64,000 nucleotides of DNA, taken from contig NZ_JAHLME010000001.1 of assembly GCF_018919395.1 (NCBI RefSeq), positions 1,094,193 through 1,158,192 on the forward strand. The letters are read 5' to 3'. How positions within the stretch are numbered: position 1 is the stretch's first letter; each line of letters opens with the position of its first letter. The position numbers and the translations under genes are program-made. This stretch comes from Geomonas azotofigens. Lineage in GTDB: Bacteria > Desulfobacterota > Desulfuromonadia > Geobacterales > Geobacteraceae. Below the pieces are notes generated by a model. The model was not told the DNA's origin. It searched no databases and saw only the letters and a program-made list of their open reading frames with translations. Positions 32,554 to 40,971 of the stretch are shown piece after piece.

Positions 32554-33537
32554 TCAGTTACGCTCATCGAGCAATTCCAGAAACCCTTCCAGCCTGATCT
32601 TCGTCCTGGCATCGACAGCACCCGGTTTGTCACCTTCGAGCGTGAGAATCGGGAGCTTGATGCTCTTTCTGAGTACCATATCCTCGATCTGCCTAAAGCA
32701 GAAGGATTGCACGTAGTGGATCACCCCGTCCACCTTGCGTTTCTCCAGTTCACGGCTGATATCGCCGAGCCGGTGGAAGATGTCGTAGGGGTAGCTGTAA
32801 GCGCGGTACTGCTCCACGAGGTCCTGGATGCCGTAAGGCATGGAGAACTGCCGCTGGGTCTCGTTGAAGACGACGCGGGCGCCCACCTCCTCCACGAAAT
32901 CGTAAAGGCCGGAGACGATCGGCGGGACCCCGAGGTAGGCCAGCCTCATCCGCTCCTTGCGCTCGGGCCTGCGCGCCGCCTGCGCCAGGAAGGCGTCCAC
33001 CTCGGCCTCGAAGGCGTCGAGGTCGCCGTTCATGTCCGAGGTGCAGACCTGGAAGTAGTGGTTCTCCTCGCCGGTGACCCGGTTCTCCTGCCAGGTCAGC
33101 CGGTCGATCTCGTGCACCTTCGCCCTGATCCGGTCCAGGCGTCTCTTCGCCTCGTTCACCTCGGTCCAGCCGACGCCGAAAACGGACATGAGCTTCTCGA
33201 TCTCCGCCTTGAGCGGCGCGGCTTCACGGCTTGCCGGGTAGGCGAACGGATAGACCCGCACCCCGTCCAGCGACAGGACCTCCATGAGAGCCTTGGTGTA
33301 GCTGCAGTCCCCTTCGGTGACGGCGATCATCTCCTTGACGCCGCTGGCGACCACGGCGCCGTAGATACCCTTGATCCAGGCGCAGACGTTGCGGGGGAAG
33401 CCGGTGAGCTCGGCCTCTTCTATCAGTGAGGTCTTTTCGGGATGGGTGATGAAGACGTTGTTGAGATCGATGGGAACCACGCCCGCCGCGACCAGTACTT
33501 CCAGCGGGATGGTGGTGGTAAAGCCTACTCTGCGCAA
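32554..33537 (-). CDS. 2-Hydroxyacyl-CoA dehydratase subunit D-like protein (HgdB/BcrB/YjiM family)
   Basis: A 327-residue protein beginning at TTG (33537) with GGAG eight bases upstream. It opens GFTTTIPLEVLVAAGVVPID, the family N-terminus, and has cysteines at about 52 (FPRNVCAW), 78 (EGDCSYT), 165 (FQVCTSD) and 288 (VQSFCFRQ), three of which should hold a 4Fe-4S cluster. Only one such subunit is encoded, not the usual two-subunit dehydratase, as in the single-gene YjiM or double-cubane-cluster proteins. With the activase it forms an ATP-driven low-potential reductase; the substrate is unknown. It overlaps the region of the preceding membrane-protein stop. Confidence 0.85.
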   Translation of the reverse strand: MRRVGFTTTIPLEVLVAAGVVPIDLNNVFITHPEKTSLIEEAELTGFPRNVCAWIKGIYGAVVASGVKEMIAVTEGDCSYTKALMEVLSLDGVRVYPFAYPASREAAPLKAEIEKLMSVFGVGWTEVNEAKRRLDRIRAKVHEIDRLTWQENRVTGEENHYFQVCTSDMNGDLDAFEAEVDAFLAQAARRPERKERMRLAYLGVPPIVSGLYDFVEEVGARVVFNETQRQFSMPYGIQDLVEQYRAYSYPYDIFHRLGDISRELEKRKVDGVIHYVQSFCFRQIEDMVLRKSIKLPILTLEGDKPGAVDARTKIRLEGFLELLDERN

Positions 33538-33542
33538 AAGTT

Positions 33543-33881
33543 CTACTCCGTCTTGATGAAATACAGATAGATGAGGAACGCACCGATGGCGAGACCGCCG
33601 AAGGCGAAGGGAAGGGTCGTGGAGAGGTTCAGCGAATCGCCTTCCGCCGGCATGGTGTAGCGGATCAGGAGCAGCAGCGAGATGGTGGTGAAAAGCACCG
33701 CCAGCACGAACTTCGACCGCACGATCACGGCGTAGAAAGCGACAATCAGGAAGGCGCAGACGATCCAGGGGTTGGAGAGTGCGCTCTTCACGGTCAGGCG
33801 CTGGGCGAAGTCTATCAGGTGGGCCGTCTCGAACGGCGAAAGCTTTTCCGCAGTCTTTTGTAACAGCTCAGAGTTATCCAT
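33543..33881 (-). CDS. Small membrane protein, 112 residues
   Basis: Starts at the ATG at 33881 (MDNSELLQKTAEKLSPFETA) with AGGAG upstream. A soluble N-terminal 40 residues is followed by three hydrophobic segments (about 43-60, 62-78, 88-108). No family recognised. It is the first gene of the unit with the HgdB-like protein (6 bases between stop and next start) and the activase, so a linked role, for example anchoring or electron supply, is possible but unproven. Confidence 0.7.
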   Translation of the reverse strand: MDNSELLQKTAEKLSPFETAHLIDFAQRLTVKSALSNPWIVCAFLIVAFYAVIVRSKFVLAVLFTTISLLLLIRYTMPAEGDSLNLSTTLPFAFGGLAIGAFLIYLYFIKTE

Positions 33882-34030
33882 GAGTTCTCCTAACAACGGC
33901 TAGATTATATTCATATCGGTGAATTTAGCAAGAAGTTAAAGAGATAGGGTGTTTGAGAGATATTATAACGATCTGTTCACGTTCTTTTGTTTAACGGGTG
34001 CTAACGATTGTCCAGCGAAAGGAGTCAGGT

Positions 34031-35122
34031 ATGGAAGAGCTCAAGGCGACCCCGCTGCGTGCGGACCACGAGAATCTCAAGGCGCTGATGGCGCCCTTCG
34101 GCGGGTGGCTCATGCCGATCCAGTACTCCGGCATCATCGCCGAGCACAAGTGGTGCCGCGAGAAGGCCGCCCTCTTCGATATCTGTCACATGGGGGAGTT
34201 CCTCTGCAAAGGCGACGTGGTCGCCAACGGGCTGGAAAATGTCTTCACCTTCTCGGTCAAATCCATTCCCGTCGGGCGCTCGCGCTACGGATTTCTCCTG
34301 AACGACGCCGGCGGCGTCATTGACGATCTGATCGTGTTCCGGTTGGCCGAAGACGAAGTGATGATCGTGGTCAACGCCGCCACCACCGACAACGATTTCG
34401 CAGTGATCCGCTCTCGGCTCAAGGATCCCGCCGCCCTGACCGACATCTCCGCCCGCACCGGCAAGGTCGACCTGCAGGGGCCGCTCTCCCGCGAGATCAT
34501 GGTGCGGCATTTCGGGGCGGCGATCCAGGACATCCCCTTCTTCAAGTTTATTAAGACCAGCATCCTCGGCAGTGACGCCATCGTCAGCCGCACCGGCTAC
34601 ACCGGGGAGTTGGGGTACGAGATTTTTCTCCCCGCGGACAAGGTTGCGGAGTTCTGGCGCCTGCTGCTCGAGGACCCGCGCGTGGCGCCGGCCGGACTGG
34701 GCGCCCGCGATCTGCTGCGCCTGGAGATGGGGTATTCCCTCTACGGCAACGACTTGGACGAGCAGATTACGCCACTTACCGCCGGGCTCTCCACCTTCGT
34801 CAACATGAACAAGGAGTTCGTGGGCAAGGCTGCCCTGGAGCGGGAGATGGAGCAGGGCTCGTTCAGGATGAAGGTCGCCTTCAAGGTCGATTCGCGGCGC
34901 GCGCCGCGTCACCATTACCAGATCCTGCAAGAGGGGGATGAGGTGGGCGTGGTGACCAGCGGCGCCTTCTCCCCCATGCTCGCCTGCGGCATCGGCCTGG
35001 GGTTGGTCAAGCCCGAGGCGGCGGCGCTCGGCACCCGGCTCACCATCAAACAGGACCGGGTCGAGATGGAGGCGCAGGTGGTGGAGCTTCCCTTCTACAC
35101 CGGCGGGTCGCTCAGAAGCTGA
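34031..35122 (+). CDS. gcvT: Glycine cleavage system aminomethyltransferase (T protein)
   Basis: A 363-residue enzyme from the ATG at 34031 with GGAG upstream. It shows the folate-binding GcvT pattern: MPIQYSGIIAEHKWCREKAA, FDICHMGEF, the catalytic Asp region, RTGYTGELGYEIFLP and GLGARDLLRLEMGYSLYGND. It takes the aminomethyl group from lipoyl-GcvH and forms methylene-tetrahydrofolate and ammonia. First of the gcvT-gcvH-gcvPA-gcvPB order; a 66-bp inverted repeat separates it from gcvH. I looked for a glycine riboswitch in 33882-34030 and saw none. Confidence 0.96.
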   Translation: MEELKATPLRADHENLKALMAPFGGWLMPIQYSGIIAEHKWCREKAALFDICHMGEFLCKGDVVANGLENVFTFSVKSIPVGRSRYGFLLNDAGGVIDDLIVFRLAEDEVMIVVNAATTDNDFAVIRSRLKDPAALTDISARTGKVDLQGPLSREIMVRHFGAAIQDIPFFKFIKTSILGSDAIVSRTGYTGELGYEIFLPADKVAEFWRLLLEDPRVAPAGLGARDLLRLEMGYSLYGNDLDEQITPLTAGLSTFVNMNKEFVGKAALEREMEQGSFRMKVAFKVDSRRAPRHHYQILQEGDEVGVVTSGAFSPMLACGIGLGLVKPEAAALGTRLTIKQDRVEMEAQVVELPFYTGGSLRS

Positions 35123-35129
35123 AATCATT

Positions 35130-35195
35130 AACAGGGATAAAAGGGATACAGGGGATAAAGACATGTCCCTGGCAGTTATCCCCTTTATCCCTGTT
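35130..35195. repeat. Intergenic inverted repeat, AACAGGGATAAA family
   Basis: AACAGGGATAAAAGGGATA (35130 on) and TTATCCCCTTTATCCCTGTT (35176-35195) face each other across a short centre, seven bases after gcvT. It is transcribed within the gcv operon and would form a stable RNA hairpin. No second copy in the window. Confidence 0.7.
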
Positions 35196-35230
35196 CGCAT
35201 TGTTTTTCCAACTTAACGGAGGTCGGGATC

Positions 35231-35602
35231 ATGGCAAAGTTCTACACCAAGGAGCACGAGTGGGTCGAAATGGCGGGGGCGCAGGCGACGGTGGGGATCA
35301 GCGAGCACGCGGCCCACGAACTTGGGGACATCACCTATGTCGAGCTCCCCAAGATCGGCAAGAGCGTCAAACAGTTCGACGCCCTGGCGGCCATCGAGTC
35401 GGTCAAGGCCGCCAGCGACATCTATGCGCCGGTCTCGGGGAAAGTGGCCGAGGTGAACCAGGCGCTGGATGACGCGCCGGAACTGGTGAACCAGGGGGCC
35501 GAGTCGCAGGGATGGATCTGCAAGCTCGAAGGGGTGAACGAGGCCGAACTGGGCGCGCTCATGGACGCCGCCGCCTACGACGAGTACCTGAAAGGACTGT
35601 GA
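35231..35602 (+). CDS. gcvH: Glycine cleavage system H protein
   Basis: A 123-residue lipoyl carrier. [12 protein letters not shown] opens the fold and the lipoylated lysine lies in [17 protein letters not shown] (about residue 63). It shuttles the aminomethyl intermediate between the P, T and L proteins. It depends on the lipM-like and lipA genes that follow the gcv genes. Ribosome site GGAGG upstream. No gcvL (dihydrolipoamide dehydrogenase) is in the window; L protein must come from elsewhere. Confidence 0.97.
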   Translation: MAKFYTKEHEWVEMAGAQATVGISEHAAHELGDITYVELPKIGKSVKQFDALAAIESVKAASDIYAPVSGKVAEVNQALDDAPELVNQGAESQGWICKLEGVNEAELGALMDAAAYDEYLKGL

Positions 35603-35603
35603 C

Positions 35604-36941
35604 ATGGGATACTGCCCGAACACGCCGGACGACATCCGGGACATGCTGGCGGCGATCGGCGCGGCCAGCGTGGAGGAGCTCTTCGCCCCCATTCCCGCTG
35701 AACTGCGCGCCAAGTCTTTCGAGCTTCCGCCCGGCATGTCCGAGCTGGAGCTCATGCGGCTCATGAGGGAGAAGGCGGCCTCCTGCGGCGCCGATATCAC
35801 CCCCTTCATCGGCGGCGGTATCTATGACCACTTCATCCCCGCCGCCGTGGATCACCTCGCCTCCCGCGCCGAGTTCTACACCGCCTACACGCCATACCAG
35901 CCCGAATGCGCTCAGGGGACGCTGCAGGCGCTCTACGAGTACCAGACCACCATCTGCCGCCTGACCGGCATGGAAGCCTCCAACGCCTCGCTCTACGACG
36001 GCGGCACCGCGGTCGCCGAGGCGGCGCTCATGTCGCTGCGCATCACCGACCGGCACAAGGTGATCGTCGACGCGTCCGTGAACCCGCTGCACCGGGAGAT
36101 CGTCACCGGCTACCTGCACGGCCTCTCCGCGCAAGCGGTGCAGGTGGCGCCCGACGGCTGCGCCTCCGACCTTGCCGGTCTCATGGCCGCCATCGACGAC
36201 GAGACCGCCGCGGTCATCGTGCAGAGCCCGAACTTCTTCGGCTCGGTCCAGGACTTCCGGGAGCTGGCGCAGAAGGCGCACGACCACGAGGCGCTTCTGA
36301 TCGTCTCCTGTTACCCGATAGCCCTGGGCCTCGTCGCGAGCCCCGGCGAGATGGGGGCGGACATCGCGGTGGGGGAGGGGCAGAGCCTCGGCAACCACCT
36401 CTCCTTCGGCGGCCCCTACTTCGGCTTCATCGCCACAAGGAAGCGCTTCATCAGGAACCTCCCCGGGCGCATCGTCGGCGAGACCGTCGACCACCAGGGA
36501 CGGCGCGGCTTCGTGCTCACCCTGCAGGCGCGCGAGCAGCACATCAAGCGGCACAAGGCGACCTCCAACATCTGCAGCAACCAGAGCCTGTGCGCCCTGC
36601 GCGGCCTTATCTTCTGCGCCTCGCTCGGGAAGAAGGGATTCGAGGACCTGGCCCAGCTGAACTACGACAAGGCGCAGTACGCTAAGTCCGTGCTCGGCGC
36701 GGTGCGCGGGATCGACCTGCTCAACAGCGGCGCCACCTTCAACGAGTTCACCTTGGCCCTTCCCAAGGACGGCGCCGAAGTGGTACAACGGCTGCTCGAC
36801 AAGGGAGTGGCGGCGGGAGTGCCGCTGGGGCAGTACTATCCCGGCATGGAGCGGGCGCTGGTGGTGACCGTGACCGAAAAGCGGACCAAGGACGAGATCG
36901 ACCGTCTGGCGCTGCTGCTTGAGGAGGTGTTATGGAGCTGA
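35604..36941 (+). CDS. gcvPA: Glycine dehydrogenase (decarboxylating) subunit 1
   Basis: A 445-residue alpha subunit of the split P protein. It begins [19 protein letters not shown] and shows [40 protein letters not shown] and the conserved loop NQSLCALRG. It has no PLP lysine, which is in the beta subunit, and contributes to the active site of the heterotetramer. The start lies 1 base after the gcvH stop; its end overlaps the gcvPB start by 10 bases, which couples the two subunits. Confidence 0.96.
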   Translation: MGYCPNTPDDIRDMLAAIGAASVEELFAPIPAELRAKSFELPPGMSELELMRLMREKAASCGADITPFIGGGIYDHFIPAAVDHLASRAEFYTAYTPYQPECAQGTLQALYEYQTTICRLTGMEASNASLYDGGTAVAEAALMSLRITDRHKVIVDASVNPLHREIVTGYLHGLSAQAVQVAPDGCASDLAGLMAAIDDETAAVIVQSPNFFGSVQDFRELAQKAHDHEALLIVSCYPIALGLVASPGEMGADIAVGEGQSLGNHLSFGGPYFGFIATRKRFIRNLPGRIVGETVDHQGRRGFVLTLQAREQHIKRHKATSNICSNQSLCALRGLIFCASLGKKGFEDLAQLNYDKAQYAKSVLGAVRGIDLLNSGATFNEFTLALPKDGAEVVQRLLDKGVAAGVPLGQYYPGMERALVVTVTEKRTKDEIDRLALLLEEVLWS

Positions 36942-38371
36942 TCTTCGAGAAATCCGTCTCCGGACGCACCGGCGTCAGGGTCCCCTTGAGCGACGTACCC
37001 AAGGCCGCGTCCCTCCCCGACGCGGTGAGGCGCCGTGAGCCGGTGCGCCTGCCCGAGGTGGGCGAACTGGACCTGGTGCGGCATTACACCAACCTCTCCC
37101 GCAGGAACTTCTCGGTGGATACCAATTTCTATCCGCTTGGTTCCTGCACCATGAAGTACAACACCAAGGTTACCGAGAATGCTGGCGGGCTCTTCGCCTC
37201 CTGCCACCCGATGCTGGCGCTGCTTCCCGGCGGGGACCAGCTGGTGCAGGGGCCGCTGGCCATCGTCTATGAGCTGGAACGGCAGCTGGCGGAGATCACC
37301 GGCATGGAAGAGGTGACCACCCAGCCCTTGGCCGGCGCCCACGGCGAGATGACCGGCATCATGGTGATCGCCGCCTACCACAAGGCGCGTGGCGATGCGA
37401 AGCGGAAGTACGTCATCGTCCCGGACTCCTCGCACGGCACCAACCCGGCCAGCGCCGCCATGGCCGGCTACGAGATCGTCACCGTCCCGACCGCCCCCTA
37501 CGGTGATATGGACCTCGACCTGTTCCGGCAGGCGATGAACGACGAGGTGGCGGCGGTGATGCTGACCTGCCCCAACACCCTGGGGCTGTTCAACCCGCAC
37601 ATCGCCGAGATCTGCGCCATCGCCCACGAGGGGGGCGCGCTCACCTACTACGACGGCGCCAACCTGAACGCCATTCTTGGCAAGGTGCGCCCCGGCGACG
37701 TCGGCTTCGACGTCATCCACGTCAACCTGCACAAGACCTTCGGGACGCCGCACGGCGGAGGCGGCCCCGGCAGCGGCCCCATCGGCGTGAGGGGGGATCT
37801 CGTTCGCTTCCTCCCCACCCCGCGCGTGGTGCGCAGAGAGGACGGCAGCTATGCCGTGGAGGATCACCCCGAGGGCATCGGCCGGGTTTCCGACTTCTTC
37901 GGCAACTTCGCCATAATGGCGCGCGCCTACGCCTACATCATGCTCCTGGGGCGCGAAGGGCTGATCGAGGTGAGCGAGCAGGCGGTGTTGAACGCCAACT
38001 ACATGATGGCGCGGTTGAAGGAGGAGTACGAGCTTCCCTTCGACCAGACCTGCATGCACGAGTGCGTGTTTTCCGCGAGCCGCCAGGTGGAAAACGGGGT
38101 GCACGCCATAGACGTCGCCAAGTACCTCATCGACCGGGGCTTCCACCCGCCGACCGTGTACTTCCCGCTCAACGTCAAGGAGGCCATCATGATCGAGCCG
38201 ACCGAGACCGAGAGCAAGCAGACCATGGATGCCTTCATCGAGGTGATGCTGGAAGCGGCCAGGATGGCCAGGGAGAATCCGGGGCGGTTGCACGAGGCGC
38301 CGGTGACCACCCCGGTGGGGCGCCTCGACGAGACCCGCGCCGCCAGAATGCAGCAGGTGTGCTGCGAATAA
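36932..38371 (+). CDS. gcvPB: Glycine dehydrogenase (decarboxylating) subunit 2
   Basis: A 479-residue beta subunit with the pyridoxal-phosphate lysine in [20 protein letters not shown] (about residue 270) and the [28 protein letters not shown] and CPNTLGLF blocks. It decarboxylates glycine and loads the aminomethyl group on GcvH. The GAGGTGTTATG junction places the ribosome site within gcvPA. It is followed by a 207-bp inverted repeat before the lipoate genes, so those may be expressed in the same transcript or separately. Confidence 0.96.
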   Translation: MELIFEKSVSGRTGVRVPLSDVPKAASLPDAVRRREPVRLPEVGELDLVRHYTNLSRRNFSVDTNFYPLGSCTMKYNTKVTENAGGLFASCHPMLALLPGGDQLVQGPLAIVYELERQLAEITGMEEVTTQPLAGAHGEMTGIMVIAAYHKARGDAKRKYVIVPDSSHGTNPASAAMAGYEIVTVPTAPYGDMDLDLFRQAMNDEVAAVMLTCPNTLGLFNPHIAEICAIAHEGGALTYYDGANLNAILGKVRPGDVGFDVIHVNLHKTFGTPHGGGGPGSGPIGVRGDLVRFLPTPRVVRREDGSYAVEDHPEGIGRVSDFFGNFAIMARAYAYIMLLGREGLIEVSEQAVLNANYMMARLKEEYELPFDQTCMHECVFSASRQVENGVHAIDVAKYLIDRGFHPPTVYFPLNVKEAIMIEPTETESKQTMDAFIEVMLEAARMARENPGRLHEAPVTTPVGRLDETRAARMQQVCCE

Positions 38372-38383
38372 AAATAGAGGCAA

Positions 38384-38590
38384 AACCATTGGCCACGGAG
38401 AAAATCTGAGAACATCTGAGGAAAGACAAAATCGGAGAAAGGCAAAGAACTTTGCGGGAAGGCTCTGGGAGGCAGGCATCCGTGGCTAAAGGAAAGCAGC
38501 GGATGTGCGGGCGAAAGTTTCTGTTTTTTGCTGTACCCAAGTCTTCTGCCTCTCTCAGATTTCCTCAGATTTTCTCCGTGGCTAATGGTT
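38384..38590. repeat. Long intergenic inverted repeat, GCCACGGAG family
   Basis: Ends AACCATTGGCCACGGAGAAA (from 38384) and TTTCTCCGTGGCTAATGGTT (to 38590) with matching inner ATCTGAG/CTCAGAT segments. The centre holds about 120 bases with no gene. Copies of the same family are at 53813-53920 and 57793-57903. Confidence 0.8.
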
Positions 38591-38600
38591 TAGAGGTTTT

Positions 38601-39401
38601 ATGTGTAAGTGGCGTTTGATAGATACCGGGCCCCTGGATGGTCCGGGCAACATGGCCCTCGACGAGGCGCTCCTCAGCTGTTTCCAGAAGGATCCCACGC
38701 GGCCGGTCCTGCGCCTGTACGGCTGGAATCCCCCGACGCTCTCGGTGGGCCGCTACCAGGACTCGGCCGCCGCGCTCAACCTCGATCTCTGTCGCGAGGA
38801 GGGGGTGCCGGTGGTGCGGCGCATGACCGGAGGCGGCATCATCTACCACGCCGCCGAGGTGACCTACAGCGTGGTCTGCGCGCCTGAACACCTGGGCGAC
38901 CGGACCGGCGTAAAGGACGGCTTCCGCAAACTGTGCGGCTTTCTGCTCGGCACCTACCAGCACCTCGGACTCGACGCCCGCTTCGCCGTGGACTGCAACC
39001 CCGGCGCGGAGCGGCTGGGAGAACGGACCTCCTTCTGTTTCGCCGGCAAAGAGGAATTCGACGTCGTGGTCAACGATCGCAAGATCGGCGGCAACGCCCA
39101 GCGCCGCCTCTCCGGCGCCATATTGCAGCACGGCTCGATCCCGCTGGAAAACCGTGTGCGGCAGGGGCTTCGCTACCTCAAAGAACCGGCGCCGGGTGCG
39201 GCTCGCTCGGTGAGCCTGGCGGAACTGGGCCACACGCCCGAACCGGGTGAACTGAAACGACTGCTGGTCGAGTCGTTCCAGGAGCGGATGGGCGTCGACC
39301 TGGTGCCCGAGCCGCCCACAGACCAGGAGATGGTTACCGCGGGGAAACTTGAGGAACACAAGTACCGCTGCCCGAGTTGGACCTTCGAGGGGCGGAGCTA
39401 A
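38601..39401 (+). CDS. Lipoyl/octanoyl transferase (LipM/LplA-type)
   Basis: A 266-residue protein beginning WRLIDTGPLDGPGNMALDEA, the biotin/lipoate ligase family start. RRMTGGGIIYHAAEVTYSVV and DVVVNDRKIGGNAQRRLSGA, with the lysine in RKIGG that contacts the acyl carbonyl, and ILQHGSIPL follow. SFCFAGKEEF places a cysteine where Bacillus LipM has its catalytic Cys, so an octanoyl-ACP:GcvH transferase is more likely than an ATP-dependent ligase. The position after gcvPB and before lipA fits de novo lipoylation of GcvH. Confidence 0.85.
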   Translation: MCKWRLIDTGPLDGPGNMALDEALLSCFQKDPTRPVLRLYGWNPPTLSVGRYQDSAAALNLDLCREEGVPVVRRMTGGGIIYHAAEVTYSVVCAPEHLGDRTGVKDGFRKLCGFLLGTYQHLGLDARFAVDCNPGAERLGERTSFCFAGKEEFDVVVNDRKIGGNAQRRLSGAILQHGSIPLENRVRQGLRYLKEPAPGAARSVSLAELGHTPEPGELKRLLVESFQERMGVDLVPEPPTDQEMVTAGKLEEHKYRCPSWTFEGRS

Positions 39402-39427
39402 AGACTGACTGGGTTATAGGGCGAGAA

Positions 39428-40288
39428 ATGGAAGCAATGCGCAAGCCGGAATGGCTGCAAAAGAAGGTAAACCCGGCGGCACACGCGGAGATGGAAGGGC
39501 TCTTGAAAGAGCTCAACCTGAACACCGTGTGCCAGCAGGCCCGCTGCCCCAACATCACCGAATGCTTCCGGCAGCGGCAGGCGACCTTCCTGATCCTCGG
39601 GCGCGCCTGCACGCGGCTTTGCTCGTTCTGCTCGGTGTCCAAGGAAGTGCCCCTGCCGCCGGAACAGGGCGAGCCGACGGCGGTGGCCGAGGCTGTCTGC
39701 CGCTTGAAGCTCTCCCACGTGGTGATCACGAGTCCCACCCGCGACGATCTCCCCGACGGCGGGGCGGGGCAGTACGCCGAGACGGTTGCCGCCATTCGTA
39801 GGGCCTCGCCGGCAACGAAGATCGAATTGCTGATCCCGGATTTTCAGGAGGACCAGGAGGCGCTGAAGACGGTGCTGGCGAGCGCGCCCGACATCCTGGG
39901 GCACAATCTGGAAACGGTGCCGAGGCTGTACGCCATCCGCTCCGGCGCAGATTACCAGCGATCTCTGCGGCTGCTGGCCGACGCGCACCGGCTGGAACCG
40001 GAGTTGAAGACCAAATCGGGATTGATGCTCGGGCTGGGCGAGGAGGAGGACGAACTCCTCGCGGTATTCACGGACCTGGTTGCGGCGGGGTGCAGCTACC
40101 TGAGTCTGGGCCAGTATCTCGCGCCCAGCCGTCAGCACTACCCGGTGCAGCGGTTCGTCGAGCCGGAACGCTTCGACCGGCTGAAGGAGCAGGCGCTTGC
40201 CGCCGGCCTCCTCCACGTCGAGAGCGCCCCCTACGTGCGCAGTTCTTACATGGCCGACCGCTACGGTGAGAGGCCTGAGATACTGTAG
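39428..40288 (+). CDS. lipA: Lipoyl synthase (radical SAM)
   Basis: A 286-residue enzyme; start taken at the ATG at 39428 (MEAMRKPEWLQKK), an ATG three codons later is possible. The auxiliary cluster motif is CQQARCPNITEC, the radical SAM motif CTRLCSFC, and the C-terminal RSSYMADR holds the conserved RSSY serine ligand. It inserts two sulfurs into octanoyl-GcvH. Its 5' end overlaps no gene; the lipM-like stop is 27 bases upstream. The TAG stop codon lies inside the left end of a 114-bp inverted repeat, which therefore ends right at the gene. Confidence 0.95.
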   Translation: MEAMRKPEWLQKKVNPAAHAEMEGLLKELNLNTVCQQARCPNITECFRQRQATFLILGRACTRLCSFCSVSKEVPLPPEQGEPTAVAEAVCRLKLSHVVITSPTRDDLPDGGAGQYAETVAAIRRASPATKIELLIPDFQEDQEALKTVLASAPDILGHNLETVPRLYAIRSGADYQRSLRLLADAHRLEPELKTKSGLMLGLGEEEDELLAVFTDLVAAGCSYLSLGQYLAPSRQHYPVQRFVEPERFDRLKEQALAAGLLHVESAPYVRSSYMADRYGERPEIL

Positions 40289-40398
40289 GGGCAAATAATT
40301 ATTTGCCCAGCCGCCGGTGCCCCGGCCAGTGCCCATGGCGAGAGAAGTCGAGGTGCAGAATGCGGTAAAAGGCGGGCGAATGATTATTCGCCCCTACA
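40285..40398. repeat. Intergenic inverted repeat, TAGGGGCAAATAATTATTTGCCC family
   Basis: Left end TGTAGGGGCAAATAATTATT with internal palindrome GCAAATAATTATTTGC; right end GGGCGAATGATTATTCGCCC then CTACA. The first four bases overlap the lipA stop codon. It separates convergent lipA and flavodoxin genes and may act as a two-way terminator. Confidence 0.8.
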
Positions 40399-40418
40399 GG
40401 TTTTATCCAGCCAAGCCG

Positions 40419-40940
40419 TCATGCCGCCTCTGCTAGGCCGAGCTTGCGCAGCCATTCAGAAAGTTTCTGCCCGGCCCGGTTGACCTCGCCGCCGCGAATG
40501 GCGAGTCCTTCCAGAACCGTGGCGCCGGGGCAGAGATTCCTGATGTCCTGTGCGCTCTGCCCTAAGCCGGTTCCTTCATGGGTTATGAACGGCACGATCG
40601 CCTTGTCGCTGAAGTCGTGTCCAGCCAGGTATGTCATGACCGGCGGCGCCACCGTGTTCCACCAGTTGGGGGAACCGACGAACACGACGTCGTAGTCGGC
40701 GACGTCGTGACCTTTTGTCTTCAAACCCGGCCGGTACCCCGCCCGCAGCTCGCGCTTCGCCTGGTCAACGACGGTGTTGTAGTCTTCAGGATATGGTTGG
40801 ACCGGCGTCAATTCGAGCAGGTCGCCCCCCACCCTTTGCTGGATCTGCCGGGCACATTCCCGGGTGTTCCCGGAATGCGAGAAGTAGACCGTCAGTACCT
40901 TCCACGCCCCGCTGCTTGCCTTAGTGCTTTCATTGCTCAT
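40419..40940 (-). CDS. Flavodoxin
   Basis: A 173-residue flavodoxin of the four-to-five strand type. The FMN phosphate loop is VYFSHSGNTRECARQI, and VFVGSPNWWNTVAPPVMTYL and FITHEGTGLGQS contact the isoalloxazine ring. The N-terminal 12 residues are Ser-rich. It probably serves as a low-potential electron carrier; its gene follows the AOR gene by 31 bases on the same strand, so it is a candidate electron acceptor for that oxidoreductase. AAGGAT precedes the ATG. Confidence 0.9.
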   Translation of the reverse strand: MSNESTKASSGAWKVLTVYFSHSGNTRECARQIQQRVGGDLLELTPVQPYPEDYNTVVDQAKRELRAGYRPGLKTKGHDVADYDVVFVGSPNWWNTVAPPVMTYLAGHDFSDKAIVPFITHEGTGLGQSAQDIRNLCPGATVLEGLAIRGGEVNRAGQKLSEWLRKLGLAEAA

Positions 40941-40971
40941 CTAAAACATCCTTATTTCGGTTTCTCGTCTT

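Noticed and set aside
33882..34030. Glycine riboswitch upstream of gcvT
   Set aside because: None of the conserved glycine-aptamer blocks is visible in the 149-bp leader.
36836..38479. 547-residue minus-strand frame
   Set aside because: Antisense of gcvPB; no protein motif.
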